The notes beneath the pieces are model-generated. The model did no database searches, was not told the DNA's origin, and saw only the letters and a list, made by a program, of their open reading frames with translations. This document shows positions 44,167-52,953 of a stretch of 64,000 nucleotides of DNA, in pieces. The translations under genes were made by a program, and so were the position numbers. Numbering within the stretch: the first letter of the stretch is position 1; every line of letters begins with the position of its first letter. The DNA is from CAIVAT01 sp964473485 (GTDB lineage: Bacteria; Bacteroidota; Bacteroidia; Bacteroidales; FEN-979), in NCBI GenBank assembly GCA_964473485.1, contig CAYYPH010000013.1, positions 46,240 to 110,239 of the forward strand. The letters are read 5' to 3'.

Positions 44167-45678
44167 ATGAGTTTTCTGACACTTTTTATCATCATACCGG
44201 TTCTGACTATCATAGCTATTTTACTGAGCAAAAGTCATATGCAGGTCAAGTGGGTGTCGGTTGTGGGCATGGGGCTCCAACTGATCAGCGCCATTGCGCT
44301 CATCCTCATGTTCCTGGCCGAACGAAGGGCAGGCAACATGGATGAAGTGCTCTTTGTCCAGGACAATATGTGGTATGAAACTTTGAACATCCGGTTCTAT
44401 ATCGGGGCCGACGGCGTGTCGGTGGCCATGATCGGTCTGACCGCCCTGGTCGTATTTGCAGGCATTTTCGCCAGCTGGGATATCAAGGATCTCCCCCGTG
44501 AGTTTTTCACATCACTGATACTTCTTGCCACCGGTGTTTTCGGGTTCTTCATCAGCCTCGATCTCTTCACCATGTTCCTTTTCTACGAACTGGCTGTTAT
44601 CCCGATGTACCTGCTGATCGGGATCTGGGGAAGCGGTCCGCGGCACTATTCCGCCATGAAACTCACCCTGATGCTCATGGGAGGCTCCGCATTCATCCTG
44701 CTCGGCCTGATCGGCATCTACTTCAATTCGGCGCCGAACGGCGGGCCATTAACCTGGGATCTGATCAAGATCTCAAAGGAAACACTTCCAATCGATGCTC
44801 AGATGTTCCTGTTCCCGTTCCTCTTTCTCGGGTTTGGCGTTTTGGGCGCTCTTTTCCCGTTCCACACATGGTCGCCCGACGGTCACGCCTCCGCCCCCAC
44901 CGCAGTATCCATGCTTCATGCCGGGGTACTCATGAAGCTGGGAGGATACGGTTGTTACCGCGTGGCAGTTTTCCTTCTGCCGGAAGCGGCCCACCAGCAG
45001 GGATGGATATTTATGATACTTGCCACCATCGGCGTCATTTACGGAGCCCTCGGGGCCATCTGGCAGAAAGACCTTAAATACATCAATGCCTATTCATCGG
45101 TAAGCCACTGTGCCCTGGTGCTCTTCGGGATCCTGATGTTCAACCAGACAGCCATCAACGGGGCCATCCTCCAGATGATCTCGCATGGCATCATGACGGC
45201 CCTCTTCTTTGCCCTGATCGGGATGATCTACGGCCGCACCCATACCCGTTACATCAACGAAATGGGAGGCCTGATGAAGGTCATGCCATTCCTTGCCGTT
45301 GCTTATGTCATCGGCGGTCTTGCCTCGCTGGGTCTCCCCGGGTTCAGCGGATTCGTGGCCGAAATGACCATTTTTGTAGGCGCTTTCCAGAATGCCGATA
45401 CCTTTCACCGGGTGGCCACCATCATCGCCGCATCGTCGATCGTGGTAACCGCGGTTTACATCCTGCGCGTCGTCGGAATTTTACTGCTCGGACAGATTAA
45501 AAACCCGGAATATGAACAAATTACGGATGCGAAATGGTACGACCGTGTGAGTGTCATTGCCCTCATTGCCGGTATTACCATCATCGGCATCGCCCCGTTG
45601 TGGTTGTCGGACATGATCAATCAGGGCCTGGGACCGATCATGGTAAAGCTTTTGGCCGTAGCTCCGATCGTTCCGTAA
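44167..45678 (+). CDS. nuoM: NADH-quinone oxidoreductase subunit M
   Basis: A 503-residue antiporter-like subunit with about fourteen helices. Conserved blocks are 'LFTMFLFYELAVIPMYLLIG', 'LFPFHTWSPDGHASAPTAVS' and 'SGFVAEMTIFVGAF', including the pump-linked Glu in the first block. It is intact and of usual length. After its stop comes a 158-bp gap holding two unrelated short arrays before nuoN. Confidence 0.95.
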   Translation: MSFLTLFIIIPVLTIIAILLSKSHMQVKWVSVVGMGLQLISAIALILMFLAERRAGNMDEVLFVQDNMWYETLNIRFYIGADGVSVAMIGLTALVVFAGIFASWDIKDLPREFFTSLILLATGVFGFFISLDLFTMFLFYELAVIPMYLLIGIWGSGPRHYSAMKLTLMLMGGSAFILLGLIGIYFNSAPNGGPLTWDLIKISKETLPIDAQMFLFPFLFLGFGVLGALFPFHTWSPDGHASAPTAVSMLHAGVLMKLGGYGCYRVAVFLLPEAAHQQGWIFMILATIGVIYGALGAIWQKDLKYINAYSSVSHCALVLFGILMFNQTAINGAILQMISHGIMTALFFALIGMIYGRTHTRYINEMGGLMKVMPFLAVAYVIGGLASLGLPGFSGFVAEMTIFVGAFQNADTFHRVATIIAASSIVVTAVYILRVVGILLLGQIKNPEYEQITDAKWYDRVSVIALIAGITIIGIAPLWLSDMINQGLGPIMVKLLAVAPIVP

Positions 45679-45685
45679 TAATGAG

Positions 45686-45727
45686 AATTCAAAATTCAAA
45701 GTTCAAATGTCAAAATTCAAAATGGAA
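45686..45727. repeat. 7-base tandem array (AATTCAA type) in the nuoM-nuoN gap
   Basis: Six units with exact 7-base spacing: AATTCAA, AATTCAA, AGTTCAA, ATGTCAA, AATTCAA and AATGGAA. The array starts 7 bases after the nuoM stop. The unit family is the same as at 15832-15873. Confidence 0.82.
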
Positions 45728-45778
45728 TAGGGCAGTAAAGAACAGAGAATGATAAAATAGCCTTTAATAAAAGAGACC

Positions 45779-45806
45779 TGTCACGCGTCACGCGTCACGT
45801 GTCACT
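45779..45806. repeat. 7-base tandem array (CGTCACG type) in the nuoM-nuoN gap
   Basis: Four units with exact 7-base spacing: TGTCACG, CGTCACG, CGTCACG and TGTCACT. The unit family recurs inside an flx coding sequence at 61514-61541. Confidence 0.8.
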
Positions 45807-45836
45807 CAAAATAAAAAACGCTTAAATATCTGACAG

Positions 45837-47246
45837 ATGCTTATAATGAGACATGAATTACTGCTGGTAGCCATCACGGTAATTTTATTGATTGTCGAGA
45901 TTTTTCTGCCCAACACCCATAAGCGGAAGATCATTCTTCCGGCCATCCTTCTAATGGCTGGTGTTACTTTCATGGGATTTCTTCCGGGCGAACCCGGGGA
46001 ACTGTTCGGGGGCATGTATCAGTCGACCAGGCTCACCCTGCTGTTGAAAAACATATTGAATATTGGTGTGCTCATCGTCTTTATCCAGTCGGTCGACTGG
46101 CTGAAGCAGGATCAGAACAAGGAGAAAGTCAGTGAGTTTTTCCTGTTGATGCTCTCCACCCTGATCGGGATGAACTACATGATCTCAGCGGGCGATTTCC
46201 TGATCTTTTATCTCGGCCTTGAACTGGCCACGATCCCAATTGCCGCACTGGCAGCCTACGAGCGTTTCAAAGAGAAATCGGCCGAAGCCGGGGTGAAACT
46301 CATTTTTGTCTCCGCGCTGTCGTCAGGGATCCTTCTTTATGGACTCTCCATGATCTACGGTACAACCGGCACACTGTATTTCAGTGATGTAGCGCCGCTG
46401 ATCACCGGCGCTCCCCTTCAGGTGCTTGCATTTATTTTCTTTTTCGCCGGGATGGCCTTCAAAATTTCGCTCGTGCCATTTCACCTGTGGACTGCCGATG
46501 TTTATGAAGGAGCCCCGGTCAACGTTACTTCCTATCTTTCGGTCATCTCAAAAGGCGCTGCTGTTTTTATTTTCACAATCATTCTTTACACGGTTTTTGC
46601 GAAGATCGCCGTGAAGTGGAGCGAAGTGCTGTATGTCATCACCTTACTTACCATCACCATCGGTAACCTGTTTGCCATGCGGCAGCAGAACCTGAAGCGG
46701 TTCCTGGCCTTTTCTTCCATTGCCCAGGCCGGTTTTATCCTGCTGGGCATCATTGGTCAAAGCCAGCTTGGTATGACCACCGTAATCTATTTCGTACTTG
46801 TTTACATTTTTTCGAACCTGGGGGCTTTCGGCGTGGTTGGCATAATTTCAAACCGCACCGGCAAAGAGAATATCAGCGATTACGACGGACTTTACCGGAC
46901 CAATCCAAACCTCAGCCTGGTCATGATGCTGGCACTCTTCTCGCTGGCCGGGATACCGCCACTGGCCGGATTTTTTGGGAAGTTTTTCCTGTTCACCGCC
47001 GCCGCCAAACAGGGATATTACATACTGGTACTGATCGCACTTATCAATACGATCATCTCACTGTACTATTATCTGCTGGTCATCAAGGCCATGCTGCTGA
47101 ACAGCAGCGATCGCCCTATTGCGAAGATCAAAAGCGACGGTTATACAAGGCTTGGGCTGCTGATCTGCGTGGCGGGTATGGTGGTCGTAGGATTTGCCAG
47201 CAGTATCTACGAAATGGTCTTTAACCTGGGATTTGGACTTTATTAA
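45837..47246 (+). CDS. nuoN: NADH-quinone oxidoreductase subunit N
   Basis: A 469-residue antiporter-like subunit with about thirteen or fourteen helices. Conserved sequence includes 'LIFYLGLELATIPIAALAAY', 'PFHLWTADVYEGAPVNVTSY' and 'GIPPLAGFFGKFFLF'. It completes the membrane arm of complex I. Two start codons are possible, at 45837 and 45846 (MRHELL); the first is used. It is separated from nuoM by two arrays, and ends 11 bp before a small unknown gene. Confidence 0.94.
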   Translation: MLIMRHELLLVAITVILLIVEIFLPNTHKRKIILPAILLMAGVTFMGFLPGEPGELFGGMYQSTRLTLLLKNILNIGVLIVFIQSVDWLKQDQNKEKVSEFFLLMLSTLIGMNYMISAGDFLIFYLGLELATIPIAALAAYERFKEKSAEAGVKLIFVSALSSGILLYGLSMIYGTTGTLYFSDVAPLITGAPLQVLAFIFFFAGMAFKISLVPFHLWTADVYEGAPVNVTSYLSVISKGAAVFIFTIILYTVFAKIAVKWSEVLYVITLLTITIGNLFAMRQQNLKRFLAFSSIAQAGFILLGIIGQSQLGMTTVIYFVLVYIFSNLGAFGVVGIISNRTGKENISDYDGLYRTNPNLSLVMMLALFSLAGIPPLAGFFGKFFLFTAAAKQGYYILVLIALINTIISLYYYLLVIKAMLLNSSDRPIAKIKSDGYTRLGLLICVAGMVVVGFASSIYEMVFNLGFGLY

Positions 47247-47257
47247 TCCGTAACAAC

Positions 47258-47587
47258 ATGGCTTTACTGAAAGGAAAACACAACATAGCCGAGATCGGAG
47301 GTGTTCGTTGCACTGTTGTGGAGACAGGGGCAACCGCCGGACGGGTGGATTTTTTGAAAAAACTGCTTGAAGCGAATCGTTTTGAGGTTAAAACTGAACC
47401 TGAAAAAGCCAAGGACGGATCGCTTCTCGACACCTTTGTTATCGGAATAACAGACATCGTCGCCAATCCGGTCATTGCACTGTATCAGAAGAAACTACTG
47501 CGTCCGGATGGCCATGTTGTCACTCCTGCCTATTGGAACCAATGGTCCGGCCAGGATACGCTTCCCTACTGGCAGGTCAGACAGTAA
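47258..47587 (+). CDS. Small conserved-looking protein of unknown function after nuoN
   Basis: I do not recognise this 109-residue protein. It is predicted to be cytosolic, with no signal peptide or membrane helix. The N-terminal half is beta-alpha-like ('GGVRCTVVETGATAGRVDFL', then a Lys-rich helix). The C-terminal part ('NPVIALYQKKLLRPDGHVVT', 'YWNQW') has several aromatic residues. It follows nuoN by 11 bp and precedes another small gene by 9 bp, so it is very probably cotranscribed with nuo. A role tied to complex I is only an inference from position. Confidence 0.65.
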   Translation: MALLKGKHNIAEIGGVRCTVVETGATAGRVDFLKKLLEANRFEVKTEPEKAKDGSLLDTFVIGITDIVANPVIALYQKKLLRPDGHVVTPAYWNQWSGQDTLPYWQVRQ

Positions 47588-47596
47588 ATCCGGGTC

Positions 47597-47800
47597 ATGA
47601 AACGATTCACCAAATATTTCACCTGGTCGGTCATTTTACTGTATTTTGTCCTGGGTATTTATATCCTGGCGAGTTCCCGTTTTTCCTACCTTTCCAAAGA
47701 GGTCAGGGTAATTTTCGCTGTTTTCCTGTTTCTTTACGGGGGATTCAGGATCGCCCGCCTGTGGACCAGGTACAGGGAAGAGAGGGAAGAAGAGGAATAG
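47597..47800 (+). CDS. Small two-helix membrane protein of unknown function
   Basis: A 67-residue protein with two predicted membrane helices (about residues 8-26 and 36-52) and a strongly charged tail ('RLWTRYREEREEEE'). It lies 9 bp after the preceding small gene at the end of the nuo operon. I recognise no family. The codon use and tight spacing support a real gene. It may be an accessory membrane protein. Confidence 0.6.
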   Translation: MKRFTKYFTWSVILLYFVLGIYILASSRFSYLSKEVRVIFAVFLFLYGGFRIARLWTRYREEREEEE

Positions 47801-47850
47801 TTAATTTCCCTTGACTTTTCAAGCCTTTCAATGTATTTTTATGCCCCTTT

Positions 47851-47884
47851 TTTGACGGGTGCAATAATATTTTTAATACATTTG
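47851..47884 (+). promoter_or_regulatory. Promoter for the PstS-like gene
   Basis: A TTTG at 47851-47854 and a -7 box TACATTTG at 47877-47884 are 22 bases apart, slightly longer than the usual 19-21. The gene's ATG is 41 bases downstream. Confidence 0.55.
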
Positions 47885-47925
47885 TGTTTTATTAATGAAA
47901 GGATTGATTTATAGACCTTAAGCGT

Positions 47926-48885
47926 ATGAAACCCTCTTGCATAAAGGCCATCATCGCCGGAAGCATTTTTTTCGCCGGATTGAGCCTTTTCCTGGTATCC
48001 TGCAGTGGCGGTGGCGGTAATAAACCAACAGATACACCCACTTCCGGAACGGTCAGGGTTGGTATCGATGATTCTTATTTTCTGATGATGGAGGCGGAGC
48101 GGTTCACTTTTGAAACGGTTTACAAATATGCGAAAGTGGTTCCCTCCTATAAAAGCGAGGCCGATGTTATCAATGATTTCATGAACGATTCGGTTCCCCT
48201 GATCATTGTCAGCCGGATGCTAACCGAGAATCAGACGCAATATCTCAGGGAACGTCAGTTTGTTCCAAAAGTCACCAAGATCGCCCTTGATGCGGTGGCT
48301 TTGATCGTCAACAGGGAGAATCCCGACACCGGTTTTTACTTTTCCACTGTCCGGGATATTTTCAAAGGGAAGATCACCAAATGGTCGCAAATCAATCCGA
48401 AATCGAACCTGGGAAATCTGAAGGTCGTATTCGATAATTTCAAGTCATCGAATCCCCGTTATTTCAAAGAGAAATTCGGCCTTGATTCGCTTCCGCCCAC
48501 CTGCTTTGCTGCGAATAACAACGAGGAGGTGATACGGTATGTCGAGACCACCAAAAATGCCATTGGGGTGATCGGGGTGAACTGGATCAGCGATAAAGCC
48601 GATTCGGTTTCAAACCGCTTCCTGCAGCAGGTGAAAGTGGCCGGTGTGGCCATTGAGGGGGACGATATCCCTTCGGCGACTTTCTATAAACCTTACCAGG
48701 CTTACATTGCCGACGGATCATATCCGTTTACGCGTGAGGTCTTTTGCATCAACCGTCAGACTTACACGGGAATGGCTTATGGTTTCTCCTCTTTTATCGC
48801 TGGAGAAAAGGGGCAGCTCATCATTCTGCGGTCGGGGATGGTACCTGCCGCCATGCCGGTACGCATCGTTGAAATCAAAAACTAA
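47926..48885 (+). CDS. PstS-like substrate-binding lipoprotein
   Basis: A 319-residue lipoprotein; the signal peptide ends at 'FLVSCSGGGGNK', with the lipobox Cys followed by a glycine linker. The mature part is a periplasmic binding fold of the phosphate-binding family: 'KIALDAVALIVNRENPDTG', 'VRDIFKGKITKWSQINPKS' and 'NNNEEVIRYVETTKNAIGVIGVNW' match the PstS core. No pstC, pstA or pstB genes follow. In Bacteroidetes such proteins are often encoded beside TonB/ExbB genes and need not carry phosphate. It begins 21 bp before a TPR gene. Confidence 0.8.
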   Translation: MKPSCIKAIIAGSIFFAGLSLFLVSCSGGGGNKPTDTPTSGTVRVGIDDSYFLMMEAERFTFETVYKYAKVVPSYKSEADVINDFMNDSVPLIIVSRMLTENQTQYLRERQFVPKVTKIALDAVALIVNRENPDTGFYFSTVRDIFKGKITKWSQINPKSNLGNLKVVFDNFKSSNPRYFKEKFGLDSLPPTCFAANNNEEVIRYVETTKNAIGVIGVNWISDKADSVSNRFLQQVKVAGVAIEGDDIPSATFYKPYQAYIADGSYPFTREVFCINRQTYTGMAYGFSSFIAGEKGQLIILRSGMVPAAMPVRIVEIKN

Positions 48886-48905
48886 AACACTGAGGAGATA
48901 ACATT

Positions 48906-50618
48906 ATGACAAGAGTTATGAAGAATGTCGGGATTTCTGTATGCTTATTGCTTTTCTTTCCTTTCGTTTTTAAATCCGGCGCCCAGGATTTAAAAGATGC
49001 GATACTGCTGTCGAAAAGCGAACAGTTTGCAGCTGCCGCATCGGCTTATAAAAAACTGATCGCCCAGAATCCCACCGATGGCGATATCTATTATCACTAC
49101 GGGATCAGCACGATGAAGAAATACTATTCGGATACGCTCAATGTGTCGTTCGAGGAGAAGGCAGATTCTGCCAAAGCCATTTTTGAGCTGGGAGTAAAGC
49201 AAGATCCGGGCAATCCGCTCAACCTGGTCGGCCTCGGTGCATTAAAGCTGATCGCGAAGGATATTCCGGGTGCAAAAGCCGAGTTCGACAAAGCCCTGGC
49301 CCTGCTTCCATCGAAGGCCAACAAACAGATCAAAATGGCCCCGGACCGTCAGGCAAAGACGTTGCTTCATATGGCCGAGGCCTATGTCATTTCAGGTATA
49401 CGGGATACGACTGCGACCTTCGATTATCTTCGCCGGGCTGAAAAACTCGATCCCAAAAATCCGCTGATCTACATCGTGAAAGGAGATGTGTATTTTTACC
49501 TCCTGAATGATGGTTCCAAAGCCATTTCAAACTACAATATGGCCCAGGCGCTCGATCCGCAGTCGCCCGAGGCCAAACTGAAGATCGGCCAGCTCTGGCT
49601 TCGCGCCAGGCAGTACACCACGGCCCTGAATTACTACCAGGAGGTCGTAAAGATGGACTCCACCTTCGCACCGGCGTACCGTGAACTGGGTTCGCTGCTG
49701 TCAAGGGCCGGTCGCCCGGAGGAGGCGAAGAAGAACTTTTCGAAGTTCCTGGAACTCTCGAGAAATACCTCTGCCCGTAAACAGTACGTTAACACGCTCA
49801 TCGAACTCAAGGATTATGATGAGGCGATCACGCAATTGAATGAGATCCTGAAGGTGGACCAGGAGGACAATGATGTGAACCGCGCCCTTGCCTATTCGTA
49901 TTATGAAACGCAGAAGTATGACAAAGGGCTTGAATACATTAAAAAGTTCATTGTCAATGCCCAGCCTGAAAAAGTCAGGGCGCTCGATTATGCTTATTAT
50001 GGCCGGTTACTGGCTAAACTGAAACAGGATTCGCTGGCCCCTGAACAGATGATGAAAGCATATACCATGGACACTTCAAAGGTCGATATTATCTCGGAAG
50101 CCGCTTTATGCTGGACCAAGGTTAAAAAATATGAAAATGCCCGTGACCTTTATGTATTGAAGGTTGGTTTGAAAAAAGCCATACCGATGGATTATTACAA
50201 CCTCGGCAAGGTATATTATTCATTGCAGGACTTTGTGAATGCCGACACCAATCTTGCGATTTTTATTGCATATCAGCCCGATTACATTCCAGGCTACAGC
50301 TGGCGTGCACGCACCAAGTCGAACCTCGACATCAAGGATGCAAAGGGATTTAACACCACGGGTTATGCCGTTCCGGTCTATTCAGCCATTATTGAAAAAA
50401 CGCAATCGGACACGGTGAAATACATGAAGGACCGTTTTGAAGCTTTTGATTATCTGGCATTTTATCATTACAGCCAGTTTTCGCTCGACCAGAAGAACAA
50501 AGACGAAGCGCAGCAGGCCCTTGATTTTTATATCCGGATGACGGTTGTGAACCCGAATGACGAAAAATCGGCCATGGTGAAGCCCGTGATCGACCTGTTA
50601 AAGCAGAAAGTGAAATAG
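48906..50618 (+). CDS. Secreted tetratricopeptide repeat protein
   Basis: A 570-residue protein with an N-terminal signal peptide (through 'FPFVFKSGAQ') and about ten TPR-like helical pairs, for example 'SAYKKLIAQNPTDGDIYYHY', 'AEKLDPKNPLIYIVKGDVYF' and 'KFLELSRNTSARKQYVNTL'. TPR proteins are periplasmic or outer-membrane scaffolds. It lies 20 bp after the PstS-like gene and 96 bp before exbB, from which it is separated by a promoter. This gene order (binding lipoprotein, TPR, ExbB, ExbD, ExbD, TonB) points to a shared envelope energy-transduction role. Confidence 0.82.
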   Translation: MTRVMKNVGISVCLLLFFPFVFKSGAQDLKDAILLSKSEQFAAAASAYKKLIAQNPTDGDIYYHYGISTMKKYYSDTLNVSFEEKADSAKAIFELGVKQDPGNPLNLVGLGALKLIAKDIPGAKAEFDKALALLPSKANKQIKMAPDRQAKTLLHMAEAYVISGIRDTTATFDYLRRAEKLDPKNPLIYIVKGDVYFYLLNDGSKAISNYNMAQALDPQSPEAKLKIGQLWLRARQYTTALNYYQEVVKMDSTFAPAYRELGSLLSRAGRPEEAKKNFSKFLELSRNTSARKQYVNTLIELKDYDEAITQLNEILKVDQEDNDVNRALAYSYYETQKYDKGLEYIKKFIVNAQPEKVRALDYAYYGRLLAKLKQDSLAPEQMMKAYTMDTSKVDIISEAALCWTKVKKYENARDLYVLKVGLKKAIPMDYYNLGKVYYSLQDFVNADTNLAIFIAYQPDYIPGYSWRARTKSNLDIKDAKGFNTTGYAVPVYSAIIEKTQSDTVKYMKDRFEAFDYLAFYHYSQFSLDQKNKDEAQQALDFYIRMTVVNPNDEKSAMVKPVIDLLKQKVK

Positions 50619-50624
50619 AAGGCG

Positions 50625-50654
50625 TTGCATTGATACAGAAATTTTATACCTTTG
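50625..50654 (+). promoter_or_regulatory. Promoter for exbB-exbD-exbD-tonB
   Basis: A -33 TTG (50625-50627) and a -7 box TACCTTTG (50647-50654) are 19 bases apart, a good match to the Bacteroidetes consensus. The exbB ATG lies 60 bases downstream. Confidence 0.65.
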
Positions 50655-50714
50655 CTGGCCTGATTAATTGAAAATCCTTTAATTAATTCATTTTATAATC
50701 TAAAACTTTTACAG

Positions 50715-51536
50715 ATGAGCAAGAACAATAAAAAAGGCGGAACCCTGGGCGATGCCTTAAGGTCAACATTTACAGTGGGTGCGATGATTGTTTCGTTCAT
50801 TATCGCCTGGCTGGTTTACAAGTTTATCATGGGGAACCCCATCAACTTTGAAGGCGGAAATCCCGACGGCCATCCGCTGCCCGGCAACTACCTGGCCATG
50901 ATCTACAAGGGAGGCATCATCGTTCCTTTCCTTATCACCGTGAATTTGCTGGCTATTATCTTTGCCGTTGAGCGGCTTATCACCCTGTCGCGTGCCACCG
51001 GCAAGGGAAGGATCAATGTTTTTGTTAAAAATCTTCAGAACCTGCTCGACAGCAACAAGATCGAAGATGCGATCACAGCTTGTGACAAGCAGAGAGGTTC
51101 GCTCGCAAACGTCATGAAAGCCGGCCTGCTTCGCTACCGTACATTACAGAATGATGCAACACTGGAAAAAGACCAGAAGATCCTTGCCCTTCAGAAAGAG
51201 TTTGAAGAGGCCACCGCCCTTGAGCTTCCGATGCTTTCACGGAACCTTGTCATCCTCTCCACCATTGCTTCAACCTCAGTGCTCATCGGTCTTCTGGGAA
51301 CCGTTCTCGGGATGATCAGGGCATTCGGCGCTCTTGCACAGGCCGGATCACCCGACGCCCTCGCCCTTGCAACCGGTATCTCCGAGGCCCTTATCAATAC
51401 CGCCTTCGGTATCTTCGGTTCATTGATCGCCATCGTGCTTTACAATACTTTTTCAACCCAGATTGATAGTTTTACCTATAAAATTGACGAAGCAGGATTC
51501 AGCCTTGTACAGTCATTTGCCGCTTCTACCAAGTAG
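50715..51536 (+). CDS. exbB: MotA/TolQ/ExbB proton channel family protein
   Basis: A 273-residue inner-membrane protein with three helices: one near residues 20-38, one near 72-90 and the conserved pair in the last 120 residues. The core 'TIASTSVLIGLLGTVLGMIR' and 'GISEALINTAFGIFGSLIAI' is the family signature. With ExbD it forms the ion channel that powers TonB. An extra N-terminal helix is common in Bacteroidetes ExbB proteins. It heads a four-gene unit with its own promoter. Confidence 0.92.
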   Translation: MSKNNKKGGTLGDALRSTFTVGAMIVSFIIAWLVYKFIMGNPINFEGGNPDGHPLPGNYLAMIYKGGIIVPFLITVNLLAIIFAVERLITLSRATGKGRINVFVKNLQNLLDSNKIEDAITACDKQRGSLANVMKAGLLRYRTLQNDATLEKDQKILALQKEFEEATALELPMLSRNLVILSTIASTSVLIGLLGTVLGMIRAFGALAQAGSPDALALATGISEALINTAFGIFGSLIAIVLYNTFSTQIDSFTYKIDEAGFSLVQSFAASTK

Positions 51537-51602
51537 TATTTTTGGCGTTCCAGCAAATTAAGTACATTTCATTGTGTATTTATCATCTAAAAACAGAACA
51601 CC

Positions 51603-52247
51603 ATGCCAAAGATAAAACCACCGGTAAGAACACCGCACATAGACATGACTCCCATGGTGGACCTTTTTTCGGTGCTCCTGATCTTCCTGCTCCTCACGGC
51701 TTCATTCCGTCCAACGGAGGTGAAGCCGATTGAAACACCCAACAGTGTTTCTGAGAAACAGGCACCGGACAACGACCTCATGACCCTCATGATCTCCAGT
51801 GATAGCCTGGTCTTTTTCAACATCGACAACGGGAAGGATACCTCTACCCATTTCCGTATGAAACTCCTCGAAAAAATGGGAGAGCAATACAAGATCAAGT
51901 TCACGCCTGTCGAGTTGAAAAAGTTTGAAACCATGGCGGCATTCGGTATGCCGATCAAGGATATAAAAGCCTGGCTCAATGCGAAAGACACCAAAGAACG
52001 TGATGCGTTTCAGATCGGCATTCCAACCGATACGCTCGACAACCAGCTTGCCTGGTGGGTCAGGTTGGCCCGTCTGACCAATCCCGGAGCCGAGGTAGCC
52101 CTCAAGGGCGACGCTGAAACCCCGTACGTTGTCGTGAAGAAAGTCATGGACCTTTTGCAGGAAAACAAGGTCAATAAATTTAATCTCGTTACCAACCTGA
52201 CCAAAGAGGAAGTACTTCTCAAAGATCTTCCTCCGGAAGCAAAATAA
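51603..52247 (+). CDS. exbD: ExbD/TolR family protein (first copy)
   Basis: A 214-residue protein with one N-terminal membrane helix that carries the conserved Asp ('HIDMTPMVDLFSVLLIFLLL') and a periplasmic domain. It is longer than a typical 140-residue ExbD: the periplasmic part contains an insertion around residues 75-150 ('TSTHFRMKLLEKMGEQYKI' onward), then 'YVVVKKVMDLLQENKVNKFN' as in the normal fold. It should assemble with ExbB. A second, different exbD follows 30 bp downstream. Confidence 0.88.
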   Translation: MPKIKPPVRTPHIDMTPMVDLFSVLLIFLLLTASFRPTEVKPIETPNSVSEKQAPDNDLMTLMISSDSLVFFNIDNGKDTSTHFRMKLLEKMGEQYKIKFTPVELKKFETMAAFGMPIKDIKAWLNAKDTKERDAFQIGIPTDTLDNQLAWWVRLARLTNPGAEVALKGDAETPYVVVKKVMDLLQENKVNKFNLVTNLTKEEVLLKDLPPEAK

Positions 52248-52277
52248 CGGGAATTATAACTGTAAAATAGAACCAAC

Positions 52278-52916
52278 ATGGCTGAACTTATTGTTGAAGA
52301 AAAAGGGAAAAAAGGTGGGAAGCGCAGACCGAAGAAACACAGCACCCGCATCGACATGACCCCCATGGTCGACCTGATGTGTCTGCTGATCACGTTCTTC
52401 ATGCTCACAACCGCCTTCAACAAACCCAAGGTCATGGTGATCACCATGCCTGAAAAGGATAAAAAGGAAGATCCCAAAGACGCCCCGAAAATCTCCGCCG
52501 AACGAACACTGAATATTTTGCTTACCGAAAAAGACGAGGTGTTTTACTACATGGGGATTGCAGATCCTAAGAAACCGCCACTGCCGACCCTTGTTAAGAC
52601 CGATTTCAGTAAAGATGGTATCCGGAAAATCCTGCTGATCAAAAACCGGGAACTTTTCACCAAGATCGCCGAATACAGGGATAAGCGGATAACCGGAAAA
52701 ATTGTGGTTGCTGACACAACAGCCGATAACGAGATCAAACGGTTGAAGAAGGAGGACAAACATGGTCCGATCGTTCTGATCAAGGCTGATGATAAGGCAA
52801 AATACAGGGACATAGTGAACATCATCGATGAAATGGCTATTTGCAACATCGCCAGTTACGCGATCGTAGATATGTCGCCGGTTGAACTGGAGATGTTGAA
52901 AACTGCTCCGAAATAA
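52278..52916 (+). CDS. exbD: ExbD/TolR family protein (second copy)
   Basis: A 212-residue ExbD paralogue with a basic N terminus ('GKKGGKRRPKKHSTRID'), one membrane helix with the channel Asp ('DMTPMVDLMCLLITFFMLTT'), and an enlarged periplasmic domain ending in 'EMLKTAPK'. It shares with the first copy the MTPMVDL motif but differs strongly outside the helix, so the two are probably non-equivalent partners in one ExbB channel. Start ATG at 52278; tonB follows 37 bp downstream. Confidence 0.88.
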   Translation: MAELIVEEKGKKGGKRRPKKHSTRIDMTPMVDLMCLLITFFMLTTAFNKPKVMVITMPEKDKKEDPKDAPKISAERTLNILLTEKDEVFYYMGIADPKKPPLPTLVKTDFSKDGIRKILLIKNRELFTKIAEYRDKRITGKIVVADTTADNEIKRLKKEDKHGPIVLIKADDKAKYRDIVNIIDEMAICNIASYAIVDMSPVELEMLKTAPK

Positions 52917-52953
52917 TTCGAGATATGTGTTTAATAGTTTAAAAATCTGACAT

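Noticed and set aside
47810..47823. Terminator after the nuo operon (CTTGA with TCAAG)
   Set aside because: The stem is only 5 bp and is not followed directly by a T run, so it is too weak to claim.
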